A DNA stretch of 9,993 bases. Origin: Thermoleophilaceae bacterium. GTDB taxonomy: Bacteria; Actinomycetota; Thermoleophilia; Solirubrobacterales; Thermoleophilaceae. Under the pieces are notes generated by a model that saw nothing but the letters and a program-made list of their open reading frames with translations, did no database searches and was not told the DNA's origin. This document shows, one piece after another, positions 1 to 6,200 of this stretch. The translations under genes were made by a program, and so were the position numbers. The stretch's first letter is position 1; each line of letters starts with the position of its first letter. Location: contig JACCSF010000418.1 of the NCBI GenBank assembly GCA_013813135.1, forward strand, positions 1-9,993, in the 5' to 3' direction.

Positions 1-161
1 GCGCTGGAGCCCGCCCCCAGCACCGGCGGTTTGCCGACCACGCAGCCGTCGCCGAGCCGCACCCCGGTGCCGAGCACCGTGCCCGGATAGACGACGACGT
101 GCGCACCGACGATCGCATCGGCGGGCAGCGCCGCGCCGGCGCCTTCAGACCCTGGCGGCAC
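1..161 (-). CDS. Hexapeptide-repeat acyltransferase, N-terminal fragment (runs off left edge)
   Basis: This is the first 53 codons of a left-handed beta-helix acyltransferase; the rest lies beyond base 1. After a Gly/Ala-rich start the translation runs through imperfect hexapeptide repeats (AIVGAHVVVYPGTVLGTG, then VRLGDGCVVGKPPVLGAG), the pattern of trimeric acetyl-CoA-dependent sugar N-acetyltransferases such as WbpD/WlbB. I chose the GTG at 161-159 because GGGAGAG (173-167) sits five bases upstream. It overlaps the end of the preceding oxidoreductase gene by 17 bases, which implies co-transcription and probable translational coupling. From the neighbours, it likely N-acetylates a UDP-amino sugar made for a surface polysaccharide. 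The acyl donor and acceptor cannot be read from this fragment, and a serine or other acyltransferase of the same fold is possible. No histidine catalytic region is visible yet. Confidence 0.72.
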   Translation of the reverse strand, partial: MPPGSEGAGAALPADAIVGAHVVVYPGTVLGTGVRLGDGCVVGKPPVLGAGSS

Positions 162-1146
162 GCGAGCTCTCCCGCAGCGACTGCTGCAGCGCCTCGAGCA
201 CCCGCACCACGCGCAGGCCGGCCTCCCCGCCCGAGCGCGGCTCGGAGCCGTCGCGCACGCGCTCCACGAAGTGCGCGCACTCGACGCGCAGCGGCTCGTC
301 CTTGGGCACCCGCGGTGAGAAGGTGTCCCCGGAGCGGGCGATGTACTCGCCGTAGGAGGACCAGTCCTCGTCGAAGCCCTTGTCGTACACGGTGAGCTTG
401 CGCTCGAGCTCCATGTCGTCGAACGTCGCCATCTTCTTCGAGCCGACGACGGTGAAGCGCCGCTCCTTGTGGGGATCGAGCCAGGACAGGTGCATGTGGG
501 CAGCCAGGCCGGAAGGGAAGCGCAGGAAGCAGAAGACCACGTCCTCGATCCCCTCCTGCATGTAGCTCTCGCCCACCGCGCGGCACTCGTAGGGCTCCTC
601 GCCGGCCAGGCGCAGGATCACCGAGACGTCGTGCGCGCCGAGCGACCAGAGCGCGTTTTCGTCGGGGCGCAGCACGCCGAGGTTGAGGCGGTTGGAGTAG
701 ACGTAGCGCATGTCGCCCAGCTGGCCGGCGTCCACCAGCTGCTTGAGCGCCTCTACGCCGGGGTGGTACTCCAGAAGGTGCCCGACCATCAGCACCCGGT
801 CGCGCGCGCGGGCGGCGGACACGACCTGCTCGGCCTCCTCGACGGACTGCGCGAGCGGCTTCTCGACGAAGCAGTGCTTGCCGCCCTCGAGCACCCGCAG
901 CGCGAGCGGGGCGTGAGTCGGGACCGGCGTGGCCAGGACGACCGCGTCCAGCGTCTCGTCGGCCAGCAGCTCGTCCAGCGACGTCGAGGTGCGCGCGCCG
1001 GGAAACGCCCCGGCGTGGCGGGCCAGGCGCTCCTCGGACTCGTCGCAGAGCCAGGCGAGCTCGACGTCGGGGAGCCGGTCGAAGTTGCGCGCGAGGTTGG
1101 GTCCCCAATAGCCGAGTCCGAGGACTCCCACTCGGACGGCCGTCAC
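145..1146 (-). CDS. Gfo/Idh/MocA-family NAD-dependent nucleotide-sugar oxidoreductase (WbpB/WlbA-like)
   Basis: The predicted protein has 333 residues, normal for the family. The N-terminal Rossmann fold starts with the dinucleotide motif G10-L-G12-Y-W-G15. The family hallmark EKP is at 95-97 (context HCFVEKPLAQS), with Lys96 the usual catalytic or cofactor-positioning lysine. The C-terminal alpha/beta domain carries GAHDVSV at 170-176, matching the conserved His/Asp region of WlbA-like enzymes. Such enzymes oxidise C3 of UDP-GlcNAcA or a related sugar, preparing it for transamination. The start is the GTG at 1146-1144, which overlaps the TGA of the upstream dehydrogenase (GTGA). The same frame stays open to about 1581, but that stretch lies antisense-free within the dehydrogenase gene, is Arg/Gly-rich and is not protein-like. 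Exact substrate is inferred from neighbours; a different sugar 3-dehydrogenase is the main alternative. Confidence 0.88.
   Translation of the reverse strand: MTAVRVGVLGLGYWGPNLARNFDRLPDVELAWLCDESEERLARHAGAFPGARTSTSLDELLADETLDAVVLATPVPTHAPLALRVLEGGKHCFVEKPLAQSVEEAEQVVSAARARDRVLMVGHLLEYHPGVEALKQLVDAGQLGDMRYVYSNRLNLGVLRPDENALWSLGAHDVSVILRLAGEEPYECRAVGESYMQEGIEDVVFCFLRFPSGLAAHMHLSWLDPHKERRFTVVGSKKMATFDDMELERKLTVYDKGFDEDWSSYGEYIARSGDTFSPRVPKDEPLRVECAHFVERVRDGSEPRSGGEAGLRVVRVLEALQQSLRESSRAARV
167..173 (-). promoter_or_regulatory. Ribosome binding site of the acyltransferase gene
   Basis: On the minus strand GGGAGAG precedes the GTG at 161-159 by five bases. It lies inside the coding region of the upstream oxidoreductase and fixes the start of the acyltransferase, giving a 17-base overlap. 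Confidence 0.55.
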
Positions 1147-2378
1147 AACCTGACCAGGTTCTGAGCCTCGATCCCGCGCGTGACGCCGCGGAAGTCGACC
1201 ACCAACGGCGCCTCCGACACCAGCCGCTCCACGTCCAGCCCGGGGTGAGCCGTCACGATGGCGACGCAGTCGGTGTCCTCCGGCCACTCGCTGCGCAGGC
1301 CGAGGTCCGTCAGCTCCGGGACGAAGTCGTCGTGGTAGGACAGCTCGGCGCCCTGCGCGCGCAGCAGGCGCAGGATCCTCAGCGCCGGCGACTCCCGCAG
1401 ATCCCCCACCCCCGGCTTGTACGACACGCCGACGATCGCTATCCGCGACCCCTTCACCGGCTTCGCGTGGTCGTTGAGCGCCCGCGAAATCCGGTCCACG
1501 CAGAAGTAGGGCATGCGCTGGTTGACCTCGCCGGCCAGCTCCACGAACTCCGTCTGCATGTCGAACTCGCGCGCCCGCCACGCGAGGTAGAACGGGTCGA
1601 CGGGCAGGCAGTGCCCGCCCATCCCCGGGCCCGGCTTGAAGGACATGAACCCGTACGGCTTGGTGGCAGCGGCCTCGACCACCTCCCAGACGTCGATGCC
1701 CATCCGGTCACACAGAATCGCCAGCTCGTTGACCAGCGCGATGTTCACCGAGCGGAAGATGTTCTCGAGCAGCTTGGTCAGCTCCGCGGCCTCCGGCGTC
1801 GACACCTGCACCACCTCGTCGCAGACCTCCTCGTAGAGCGCGACCGCGCGGCGCCGGCACTCGTCGGTCAGGCCGCCGACGATCTTCGGCGTGGTGCGCA
1901 GCGTGTAGTCGGTACGGCCCGGGTCGATCCGCTCCGGCGAGAAGGCCAGAAAGAAGTCGCGGCCGGCCGCGAGCCCGGACTCCTCGAGCAGCGGCGCGAA
2001 GCGCTCGCGCGTGGTCCCCGGATATGTGGTCGACTCGAGCACGACCAGCTGGCCCGCCTGGAGGACGTTGGCCAGCGCCGTCCCCGTGTCGATCATGGGC
2101 TGGAGGTCCGGCTCCCGGTTTGCCGTGAGCGGAGTCGGCACGGCGACCACCACCGCGTCGACCTTCGCCAGGTCCGCGTAGCGCGGCGTCGCCTGGAAGC
2201 GCTCGGAGATCGCCTGAAGGGTCTCGTCCGGCACGTCCTCGATATGCGACCGGCCCTCGTTCAACGACGCGATCACGTGCGCGTCGACGTCCACGCCCAC
2301 CACCTCGTGCCCCGCCTCGGCGAAGGACACGACGAGCGGCAGGCCCACATAGCCAAGCCCGATCACTCCGATCTTCAT
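1143..2378 (-). CDS. UDP-N-acetylhexosamine 6-dehydrogenase (UDP-GlcNAc/UDP-ManNAc dehydrogenase, WbpA/WecC family)
   Basis: A full-length 411-residue member of the UDP-glucose/GDP-mannose dehydrogenase family, which oxidises the C6 hydroxyl of a UDP-sugar to a carboxylate in two NAD-dependent steps. The Rossmann motif is G7-L-G9-Y-V-G12. The conserved lysine lies in ELTKLLENIF (Lys202), and the catalytic cysteine is Cys257 in GMGGHCLPVDPF. The C-terminal UDP-binding domain begins near 308 with SRIAIVGVSYKPGVGDLRES. The LLENIFRSVNIALVNE segment and GGHCLPVDP resemble WbpA/TviB-type UDP-GlcNAc dehydrogenases as much as WecC-type UDP-ManNAc dehydrogenases, so the symbol is left open. The ATG at 2378 overlaps the epimerase stop (ATGA) and its own TGA overlaps the next GTG, so translation is probably coupled. 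It acts in the cytoplasm on a precursor for a surface polysaccharide. Confidence 0.93.
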   Translation of the reverse strand: MKIGVIGLGYVGLPLVVSFAEAGHEVVGVDVDAHVIASLNEGRSHIEDVPDETLQAISERFQATPRYADLAKVDAVVVAVPTPLTANREPDLQPMIDTGTALANVLQAGQLVVLESTTYPGTTRERFAPLLEESGLAAGRDFFLAFSPERIDPGRTDYTLRTTPKIVGGLTDECRRRAVALYEEVCDEVVQVSTPEAAELTKLLENIFRSVNIALVNELAILCDRMGIDVWEVVEAAATKPYGFMSFKPGPGMGGHCLPVDPFYLAWRAREFDMQTEFVELAGEVNQRMPYFCVDRISRALNDHAKPVKGSRIAIVGVSYKPGVGDLRESPALRILRLLRAQGAELSYHDDFVPELTDLGLRSEWPEDTDCVAIVTAHPGLDVERLVSEAPLVVDFRGVTRGIEAQNLVRL

Positions 2379-3451
2379 AGGCGCGCAGTGTAGGCCGACA
2401 CGGCATCGCGGACTCGCTCAGCGGCGTGGCCGCCGCCGTAGAGCTCCGGCCGCTGCGCCGGCGGCGTGCGTCTGACCGCGGCGAGCGCGGCATCGCGATC
2501 CAGGTCGACCAGGACGTTCCAGCCCGCGTCCACGGTCTCGACCCACTCCGTCGTGTCGCGCAGCGTCACGCACGGCACGCCCAGCAGGTAGGCCTCCTTC
2601 TGGACCCCGCCCGAGTCCGTCAGGATCGCGCGGGCGTGGCGGGCCAGCTCGAGGAAGTCGAGGTAGCCGAGTGGCCCCACCAGGGTCACGGCGTCCAGGC
2701 GGTCGAGCAGTCGGGCCGCCTCGAGCCGCGCGCGAGTGCGCGGGTGCACCGGGAACACGATCGGCGGCGGCAGCGCCTCCAGCAGGCACACGAGCCGCTC
2801 GAGCCGATCGGGGTGGTCCACGTTGCCGGCGCGGTGCGCGGTGACCACCAGGTATTCGCGAGGGTCAAGCCCGAGGCGGGCCACGATCGTCGAGCGCTCG
2901 GTGGCGATCTCGCGGAAGGCGAGGGAGACGTCGGCCATCACGTCGCCCACGAGGCGGGCCTCGCCGCTGACGCCCTCACGGGCGAGGTTGTCCATGGCGG
3001 TCTGCGTGGAGCAGAGCAGCAGGTCGCTCGCGTGATCGGTCAGCACGCGGTTGAGCTCCTCGGGCATGGTGCGGTCGAACGAGCGCATGCCGGCCTCGAC
3101 GTGCCCGACCGGAATGCCCGCCTGAGCAGCCGCGAGGGCCCCGGCGAGCGTGGAGTTCGTGTCACCGTAGACGAGCACAAGACCGGGTCGCAGCTCCGCC
3201 AGCACCGGCTCGAGCGCCGCGAGGATGCGCGCCGTCTGCTCGGTGTTCGACCCCGAATCGGCGCCCAGCTCACGGTCGGGCGCAGGTATCCCCAGCTCGT
3301 CGAAGAAGACTCGGGAAAGCTCGTCGTCGTAGTGCTGCCCGGTGTGGACGAGCAACTCCTCGTGGGCCTCGCGAAGGAGGCGCGAGACCGCGGCCGCCTT
3401 CACGAACTGCGGCCGGTTGCCGACGATCGTGACAATTCGCACGGAATTCAT
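2375..3451 (-). CDS. Non-hydrolysing UDP-GlcNAc 2-epimerase (WecB/MnaA/WbpI family)
   Basis: The 358-residue protein starts in the family manner (MNSVRIVTIVGNRPQFVKAA). It keeps the residues expected from characterised epimerases: Asp97 in GDTNST, Glu119 in GHVEAGMRS, Glu131 and Glu132 in MPEELNR, His206 in TAHR, and TDSGGVQKEA at 278-287 for UDP binding. It inverts C2 of a UDP-GlcNAc-type sugar through a 2-acetamidoglucal intermediate. The usual HRxEN motif reads HRAGN here, so one glutamate is replaced. I chose the ATG at 3451; the frame stays open upstream to 3730, but that extension is Arg/Ser/Pro-rich and not family-like. No convincing Shine-Dalgarno precedes it. It is first in the operon, overlapping the dehydrogenase by four bases. 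It could act on UDP-GlcNAc (WecB role) or on a later diacetamido-glucuronate (WbpI role). Confidence 0.93.
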   Translation of the reverse strand: MNSVRIVTIVGNRPQFVKAAAVSRLLREAHEELLVHTGQHYDDELSRVFFDELGIPAPDRELGADSGSNTEQTARILAALEPVLAELRPGLVLVYGDTNSTLAGALAAAQAGIPVGHVEAGMRSFDRTMPEELNRVLTDHASDLLLCSTQTAMDNLAREGVSGEARLVGDVMADVSLAFREIATERSTIVARLGLDPREYLVVTAHRAGNVDHPDRLERLVCLLEALPPPIVFPVHPRTRARLEAARLLDRLDAVTLVGPLGYLDFLELARHARAILTDSGGVQKEAYLLGVPCVTLRDTTEWVETVDAGWNVLVDLDRDAALAAVRRTPPAQRPELYGGGHAAERVRDAVSAYTARL

Positions 3452-3461
3452 GGATCGCGCG

Positions 3462-3467
3462 TAGGAT
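3462..3467 (+). promoter_or_regulatory. Candidate -10 box (TAGGAT) before the small ORF
   Basis: TAGGAT fits the actinobacterial TANNNT -10 consensus and ends ten bases before the ATG at 3478. No matching -35 is visible at 17-18 bases. The same bases could instead be read as a ribosome binding site (AGGATGGA), so the two interpretations compete. Confidence 0.3.
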
Positions 3468-3477
3468 GGACGTTCGT

Positions 3478-3588
3478 ATGACCAAGGTGCTCGAAGACGC
3501 GCTCGGACTTGCGGCGGACGTAGCCCGCCACGTGGCCTGGTTCGTGCAACATCAGGTTCAGCCGAGCCCGCGCGAGCGCGACGACTAG
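3478..3588 (+). CDS. Possible 36-residue small protein
   Basis: An ATG at 3478 opens 36 codons ending in TAG at 3586-3588, in the gap between the epimerase start and the aminotransferase stop. The peptide begins MTKVLEDALGLAADVARHVA and ends in a charged tail (PSPRERDD). Residues 3-27 could form one amphipathic helix. About 80% of its third codon positions are G or C, matching the neighbours. A TAGGAT box or, alternatively, an AGGATGGA ribosome binding site lies just upstream. Its stop shares CTAG with the oppositely oriented stop of the aminotransferase, and its ATG lies 26 bases from the divergent epimerase ATG. I recognise no family. It could be chance, since a short open frame in GC-rich DNA is common, but it fills the gap almost exactly. 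Confidence 0.4.
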   Translation: MTKVLEDALGLAADVARHVAWFVQHQVQPSPRERDD

Positions 3589-4403
3589 CCGGCCCTCGCC
3601 AGCTCCGCCTCCACATGCGCGCGGAACGTCGAGGCGGCCTCGCGCGTGCGCGGGCCCTCCTCGAACTCCACGTCCTCGACCGCCCCGATCGACTGCACCT
3701 CGCGAATGGTCGACGCGAGGAAGGCTTCACCGGCCTCCATCAGCGTGTCGGTCAGGCAGGGGCGCTCCTCGACGTCGAGCAGTCGCAGCACGCGGTCGCG
3801 CGTGATCGAGGCGAGGATGTGCTCGTCGAGCGGCGGAGTGCAGAGCGTGCCGTCCGCGGCGACCCAGAACAGGGTCGACGTGGGCGCCTCCAGCACGCGT
3901 CCGTGCGGTGTGACGAGCAGCGCCTCGTCGAAGCCGCGCTCCTGGGCGAGTCGCGTACACAGCATGTTCGCTGCGTACGAGAGCGACTTGACCCCGTCCA
4001 GAACACGCGTGGGCGCGTAAGTCACGATGCCGAGCCGCACCCCGGGCGGCTTCGGCAGGGCCGGCTCCGTGAGCAGCAAGCGCCGGCCGCCGCGCGTGAT
4101 CACGATCCTCAGCGAGCCGTCGAAATCGCGGCCGCCGCGAGCGTCGAGCAGCTCCGGGATCTCGCTCTCCAGCTCGCTTCGAAAGACCTCCGGCAGGCGA
4201 AGGTTCGCCCCCGAACGTTCCAGCCGGTCGAGGTGATCGGCGAGCGCGAAGGCGGTCCCGTCGTAGACCCGGATCACCTCGAACACGCCGTCGCCGCGCA
4301 GCAGGCCCTCGTCGGTGACCGGAATGGTGAGCTCGTCGGAGGGCGCGATGCGGCCGTCGAGGGCGCCCAGCTCAGCGGTCTTCGTGACGGTGTCGTCTGC
4401 CAT
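3585..4403 (-). CDS. Class IV PLP-dependent aminotransferase or aminodeoxychorismate lyase (IlvE/PabC/Dat superfamily)
   Basis: This 272-residue protein has the fold-type IV architecture: the LLRGDGVFE motif near 34-42, Arg60 in the HLDRLERSG helix, the Schiff-base lysine Lys139 in GVKSLSYAAN, Glu172 in GRVLEAPTSTLFW (pyridine-nitrogen ligand), and STIREVQSIG at 231-240 for the PLP phosphate. The asparagine common after the catalytic glutamate (ExxxxN) is Thr here. Members are branched-chain aminotransferases, D-amino-acid aminotransferases and 4-amino-4-deoxychorismate lyases. Its size and the absence of the larger branched-chain extension favour a PabC/Dat-like enzyme, but sequence alone does not settle the substrate. 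The start is the ATG at 4403; only a weak GAGAAG lies upstream. It is divergent from the CBS gene across a short gap. Nothing ties it to the sugar operon, whose aminotransferase would be of a different fold. Confidence 0.85.
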   Translation of the reverse strand: MADDTVTKTAELGALDGRIAPSDELTIPVTDEGLLRGDGVFEVIRVYDGTAFALADHLDRLERSGANLRLPEVFRSELESEIPELLDARGGRDFDGSLRIVITRGGRRLLLTEPALPKPPGVRLGIVTYAPTRVLDGVKSLSYAANMLCTRLAQERGFDEALLVTPHGRVLEAPTSTLFWVAADGTLCTPPLDEHILASITRDRVLRLLDVEERPCLTDTLMEAGEAFLASTIREVQSIGAVEDVEFEEGPRTREAASTFRAHVEAELARAG

Positions 4404-4488
4404 GCGGGGATCTTCTCAGACGGCGCGCGGAGTGCCGGCGCGCTGGCCGCGCTCGAGCTCGGGCCCCAGCCCGGCCGCCCTCCAGCGC

Positions 4489-4494
4489 TACAGT
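4489..4494 (+). promoter_or_regulatory. Candidate -10 box (TACAGT) of the CBS gene
   Basis: TACAGT matches TANNNT and ends seven bases before the ATG at 4502, so a transcript starting seven bases after the box would begin at or beside the start codon. No good -35 is seen. No Shine-Dalgarno precedes any of the possible starts, which fits a leaderless mRNA. Confidence 0.35.
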
Positions 4495-4501
4495 GCCCCG
4501 C

Positions 4502-4891
4502 ATGCCCTCGGCGCGCGGGCATATGTCGCGAGACCTGCTCTCGGTGGAGCCGGGGCTGCCCCTGACCGAAGTGGCCAAGCGCATGGTCGCCAAGGACGTC
4601 GGGGCCGTGCTCGTCACCGAGGGCAAGCAGCTGGTCGGGATTCTCACTGAGCGCGATGTGCTGAGAGCCGTAGCACGCGGCATCGACGCGGGCACCACCG
4701 CGGCCGACTGGATGACGCGCGACCCCGAGACGCTCGAGCCGGACGAGTCGACCCAGCACGCCGCCGTCCTGATGATCCACGGCGGTTTCCGCCACCTGCC
4801 GGTGAGCGAGAACGACGAGGTCGTCGGCATGCTCTCGATTCGCGACCTGATGCGGATGGTGCTCGAGGACGCGGTGCCGCGCGGCGCGTAG
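4502..4891 (+). CDS. Two-CBS-domain protein
   Basis: The 129-residue protein is a tandem CBS (Bateman) module and nothing else. The first CBS unit spans about 8-60, from HMSRDLLSVEPG to LVGILTERDVLRAV. The second spans about 70-122, from WMTRDPETLEPDES to VVGMLSIRDLMRMV. Paired CBS domains usually bind adenine nucleotides such as AMP or ATP in the cleft between them and report energy state. Stand-alone versions are common in actinobacteria, often of unknown target. Three in-frame starts exist: GTG 4493, ATG 4502 and ATG 4523. I chose 4502 because the TACAGT box places a transcript start there and because 4523 would cut into the first CBS strand. No effector domain is attached and no obvious partner gene adjoins it. 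Confidence 0.88.
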   Translation: MPSARGHMSRDLLSVEPGLPLTEVAKRMVAKDVGAVLVTEGKQLVGILTERDVLRAVARGIDAGTTAADWMTRDPETLEPDESTQHAAVLMIHGGFRHLPVSENDEVVGMLSIRDLMRMVLEDAVPRGA

Positions 4892-4929
4892 GGCTAAGCC
4901 TCTGACCCCAAACGGTCGATTACTGCGAT

Positions 4930-5685
4930 ATGAGCAGCGACGCGACCGCAGCAGACCTGTTGAAGCTGGTTGGACGAGTGGACCGTGCCGCCACGCAGGT
5001 GGTGAGCCGGTGGCTCGCCGGCGTCGCGGGCTTCGGCGGCGGCCGCCCGCAGAGCCTGGCCGACCTCGGCGCGCTCGCCGGGCGCGTGGCGCCGTCGGTG
5101 CTCGTGAACGCCCACCTGATGTGGCGCGGCACGGCGATCGAGGTGCTCGACGCCTCCGGGGCGGACGCGAGGCTGGCCGAGCAGGCGCGCACGATCCTGG
5201 CCGACCGCTGCGACGCCGGCCTGGTCGCCGTCTCGAGGCAGTTCGACGAGCCGCGCGACCGGCTGACCGGGCTCGCCAACCGATCGCTGCTGCTCGAGCG
5301 GATCGAGCACGCGCTGCTGGCGGCCGCGCGCTACGTGGACTCGGTCGGAGTGATCTTCATCGAGCTGGACCGCGCAGCCGACGCCCCCGACGAGCTGGTG
5401 CTGGAGGCCGCCGATCGCCTGCGTCGCGTCGCCCGAGGCTCCGACACGGTCGCACGGCTGGCGGAGGGCGAGTTCGTGATCTGCGCGGAGCGCCTGCGCA
5501 GCGATTTCGAGGCGGTGGCGATCGCCGACCGAGCCCTGATAGCCCTGCGACAGCCGTACACGATCGACGGCGAGGAAGTGCGCGTCTCGCCCCACGCAGG
5601 CATCGCGGTCTCCTCAGGAGGCGACGGACCGGAGACGCTGCTGGCAAACGCCAGCGCGGCCAGGCGCGCGGTGCTGGACCGCTAG
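4930..5685 (+). CDS. Degenerate GGDEF-domain protein, possible c-di-GMP binding
   Basis: The 251-residue protein has a helical N-terminal region (about 1-105) that I do not recognise, then a GGDEF-type domain. That domain opens with the characteristic DRLTGLANRSLLLERI at 110-125. The active-site GGDEF is replaced by AEGEF (178-182), and the loop normally carrying FKxxND and the GTP-handling residues is shortened after IELDR (144-148). It is therefore unlikely to synthesise c-di-GMP. An RxxD motif (Arg169 to Asp172) precedes the AEGEF by exactly five residues, the position of the inhibitory c-di-GMP site in active cyclases. No membrane segment or EAL domain is seen. It starts at ATG 4930, 38 bases after the CBS stop, so the two may be co-transcribed. 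No ribosome binding site is clear. Confidence 0.82.
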   Translation: MSSDATAADLLKLVGRVDRAATQVVSRWLAGVAGFGGGRPQSLADLGALAGRVAPSVLVNAHLMWRGTAIEVLDASGADARLAEQARTILADRCDAGLVAVSRQFDEPRDRLTGLANRSLLLERIEHALLAAARYVDSVGVIFIELDRAADAPDELVLEAADRLRRVARGSDTVARLAEGEFVICAERLRSDFEAVAIADRALIALRQPYTIDGEEVRVSPHAGIAVSSGGDGPETLLANASAARRAVLDR

Positions 5686-5699
5686 GTACGCGTTGGCGA

Positions 5700-5772
<73 letters not shown>

Positions 5773-5782
5773 GCGACAGGCG

Positions 5783-5811
5783 AGTCTAGAAGACGGCCTC
5801 GGGTGCGTCCC
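5783..5811 (-). promoter_or_regulatory. Likely promoter of tRNA-Lys
   Basis: On the minus strand a -10-like TAGACT (5788-5783) ends ten bases before the tRNA 5' end. A partial -35, GGGACG (5811-5806, sharing the central GAC of TTGACA), lies 17 bases further up. The predicted transcript start would give a 5' leader of about four bases. It sits just after the STAS stop codon. Confidence 0.5.
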
Positions 5812-5819
5812 GCGCCGGG

Positions 5820-6173
5820 TCAGTCCGCTGCTGAGACGGCCGCGAGGGCGTCGTCGCGCGACGAGTGGATCGGGAAGACGCGGTCGAGTCCGGTGATCTC
5901 GAAGATCTTCGTGATGTTGTCGTCGGTGCAGACCAGCGCCAGCGATCCGCCCGTTGGGCGTAGGCGCTTCACACCGCCGACGAGCACTCCAAGCGTCGTC
6001 GAGTCGATGAAGGTGGCCTTCGAGAGATCGACGACGATCTGCTTCTTGCCCGACTCGATCAGCTCGACCATGCGCTCCTTGAACTCGGGCGCCGTGTAGA
6101 GATCGACCTCGCCGCCCAGCTCGATCACATGGGTGGAGTCGTCGATCGCCTCGTCTTCGATGTGGAAATTCAC
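5820..6173 (-). CDS. STAS-domain anti-sigma-factor antagonist (SpoIIAA/RsbV-like)
   Basis: The 117-residue protein is a single STAS domain of normal length. Strand one and the GGEVDLYTAPEFKERM segment (20-35) are typical. The phosphorylation loop reads FIDSTTLGVLVG (56-67) with Ser58 in the place phosphorylated by anti-sigma kinases in SpoIIAA/RsbV. In that system the unphosphorylated antagonist binds the anti-sigma kinase and frees a stress-type sigma factor. No kinase, phosphatase or sigma gene is in the window, so the partner must be encoded elsewhere. I chose the GTG at 6173-6171, preceded by GGGAG/GGGAGAAG at four bases. An upstream ATG at 6200 would add nine residues without a ribosome binding site. 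It ends 47 bases before the tRNA on the same strand. Confidence 0.92.
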   Translation of the reverse strand: MNFHIEDEAIDDSTHVIELGGEVDLYTAPEFKERMVELIESGKKQIVVDLSKATFIDSTTLGVLVGGVKRLRPTGGSLALVCTDDNITKIFEITGLDRVFPIHSSRDDALAAVSAAD

Positions 6174-6183
6174 TCTTCTCCCT
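6174..6183 (-). promoter_or_regulatory. Ribosome binding site of the STAS gene
   Basis: AGGGAGAAGA on the minus strand directly precedes the GTG at 6173. It decides for the GTG over the in-frame ATG at 6200. Confidence 0.6.
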
Positions 6184-6200
6184 GGTGTCGTCCGTTGCAC

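Noticed and set aside
1147..1581. N-terminal extension of the Gfo/Idh/MocA frame
   Set aside because: The extension overlaps the dehydrogenase gene in another frame, is Arg/Gly/Ala-rich, and precedes a complete Rossmann start at the GTG of 1146.
1245..2393. Plus-strand open frame of 382 codons opposite the UDP-sugar dehydrogenase
   Set aside because: Composition is Arg/His/Asp-rich and unlike any protein fold; the minus strand carries a full set of dehydrogenase motifs.
2426..3481. Plus-strand open frame of 351 codons opposite the epimerase
   Set aside because: It is the antisense shadow of a gene with all epimerase active-site motifs and shows no domain of its own.
3452..3730. N-terminal extension of the epimerase frame
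   Set aside because: The added residues are Arg/Ser/Pro-rich without family similarity; the family N-terminus begins at the ATG of 3451.
3585..4403. The class IV aminotransferase as the missing aminotransferase of the sugar operon
   Set aside because: Sugar C3 transamination in this pathway uses DegT/DnrJ fold-type I enzymes; this protein is fold-type IV and outside the overlapping operon.
4891..4901. GGCTAAGCC after the CBS stop as a terminator
   Set aside because: The arms are only four bases with a single-base centre and no T-run follows.
4894..5595. Minus-strand frame of 233 codons opposite the degenerate GGDEF gene
   Set aside because: It has no domain and is antisense to a recognisable GGDEF-type protein.
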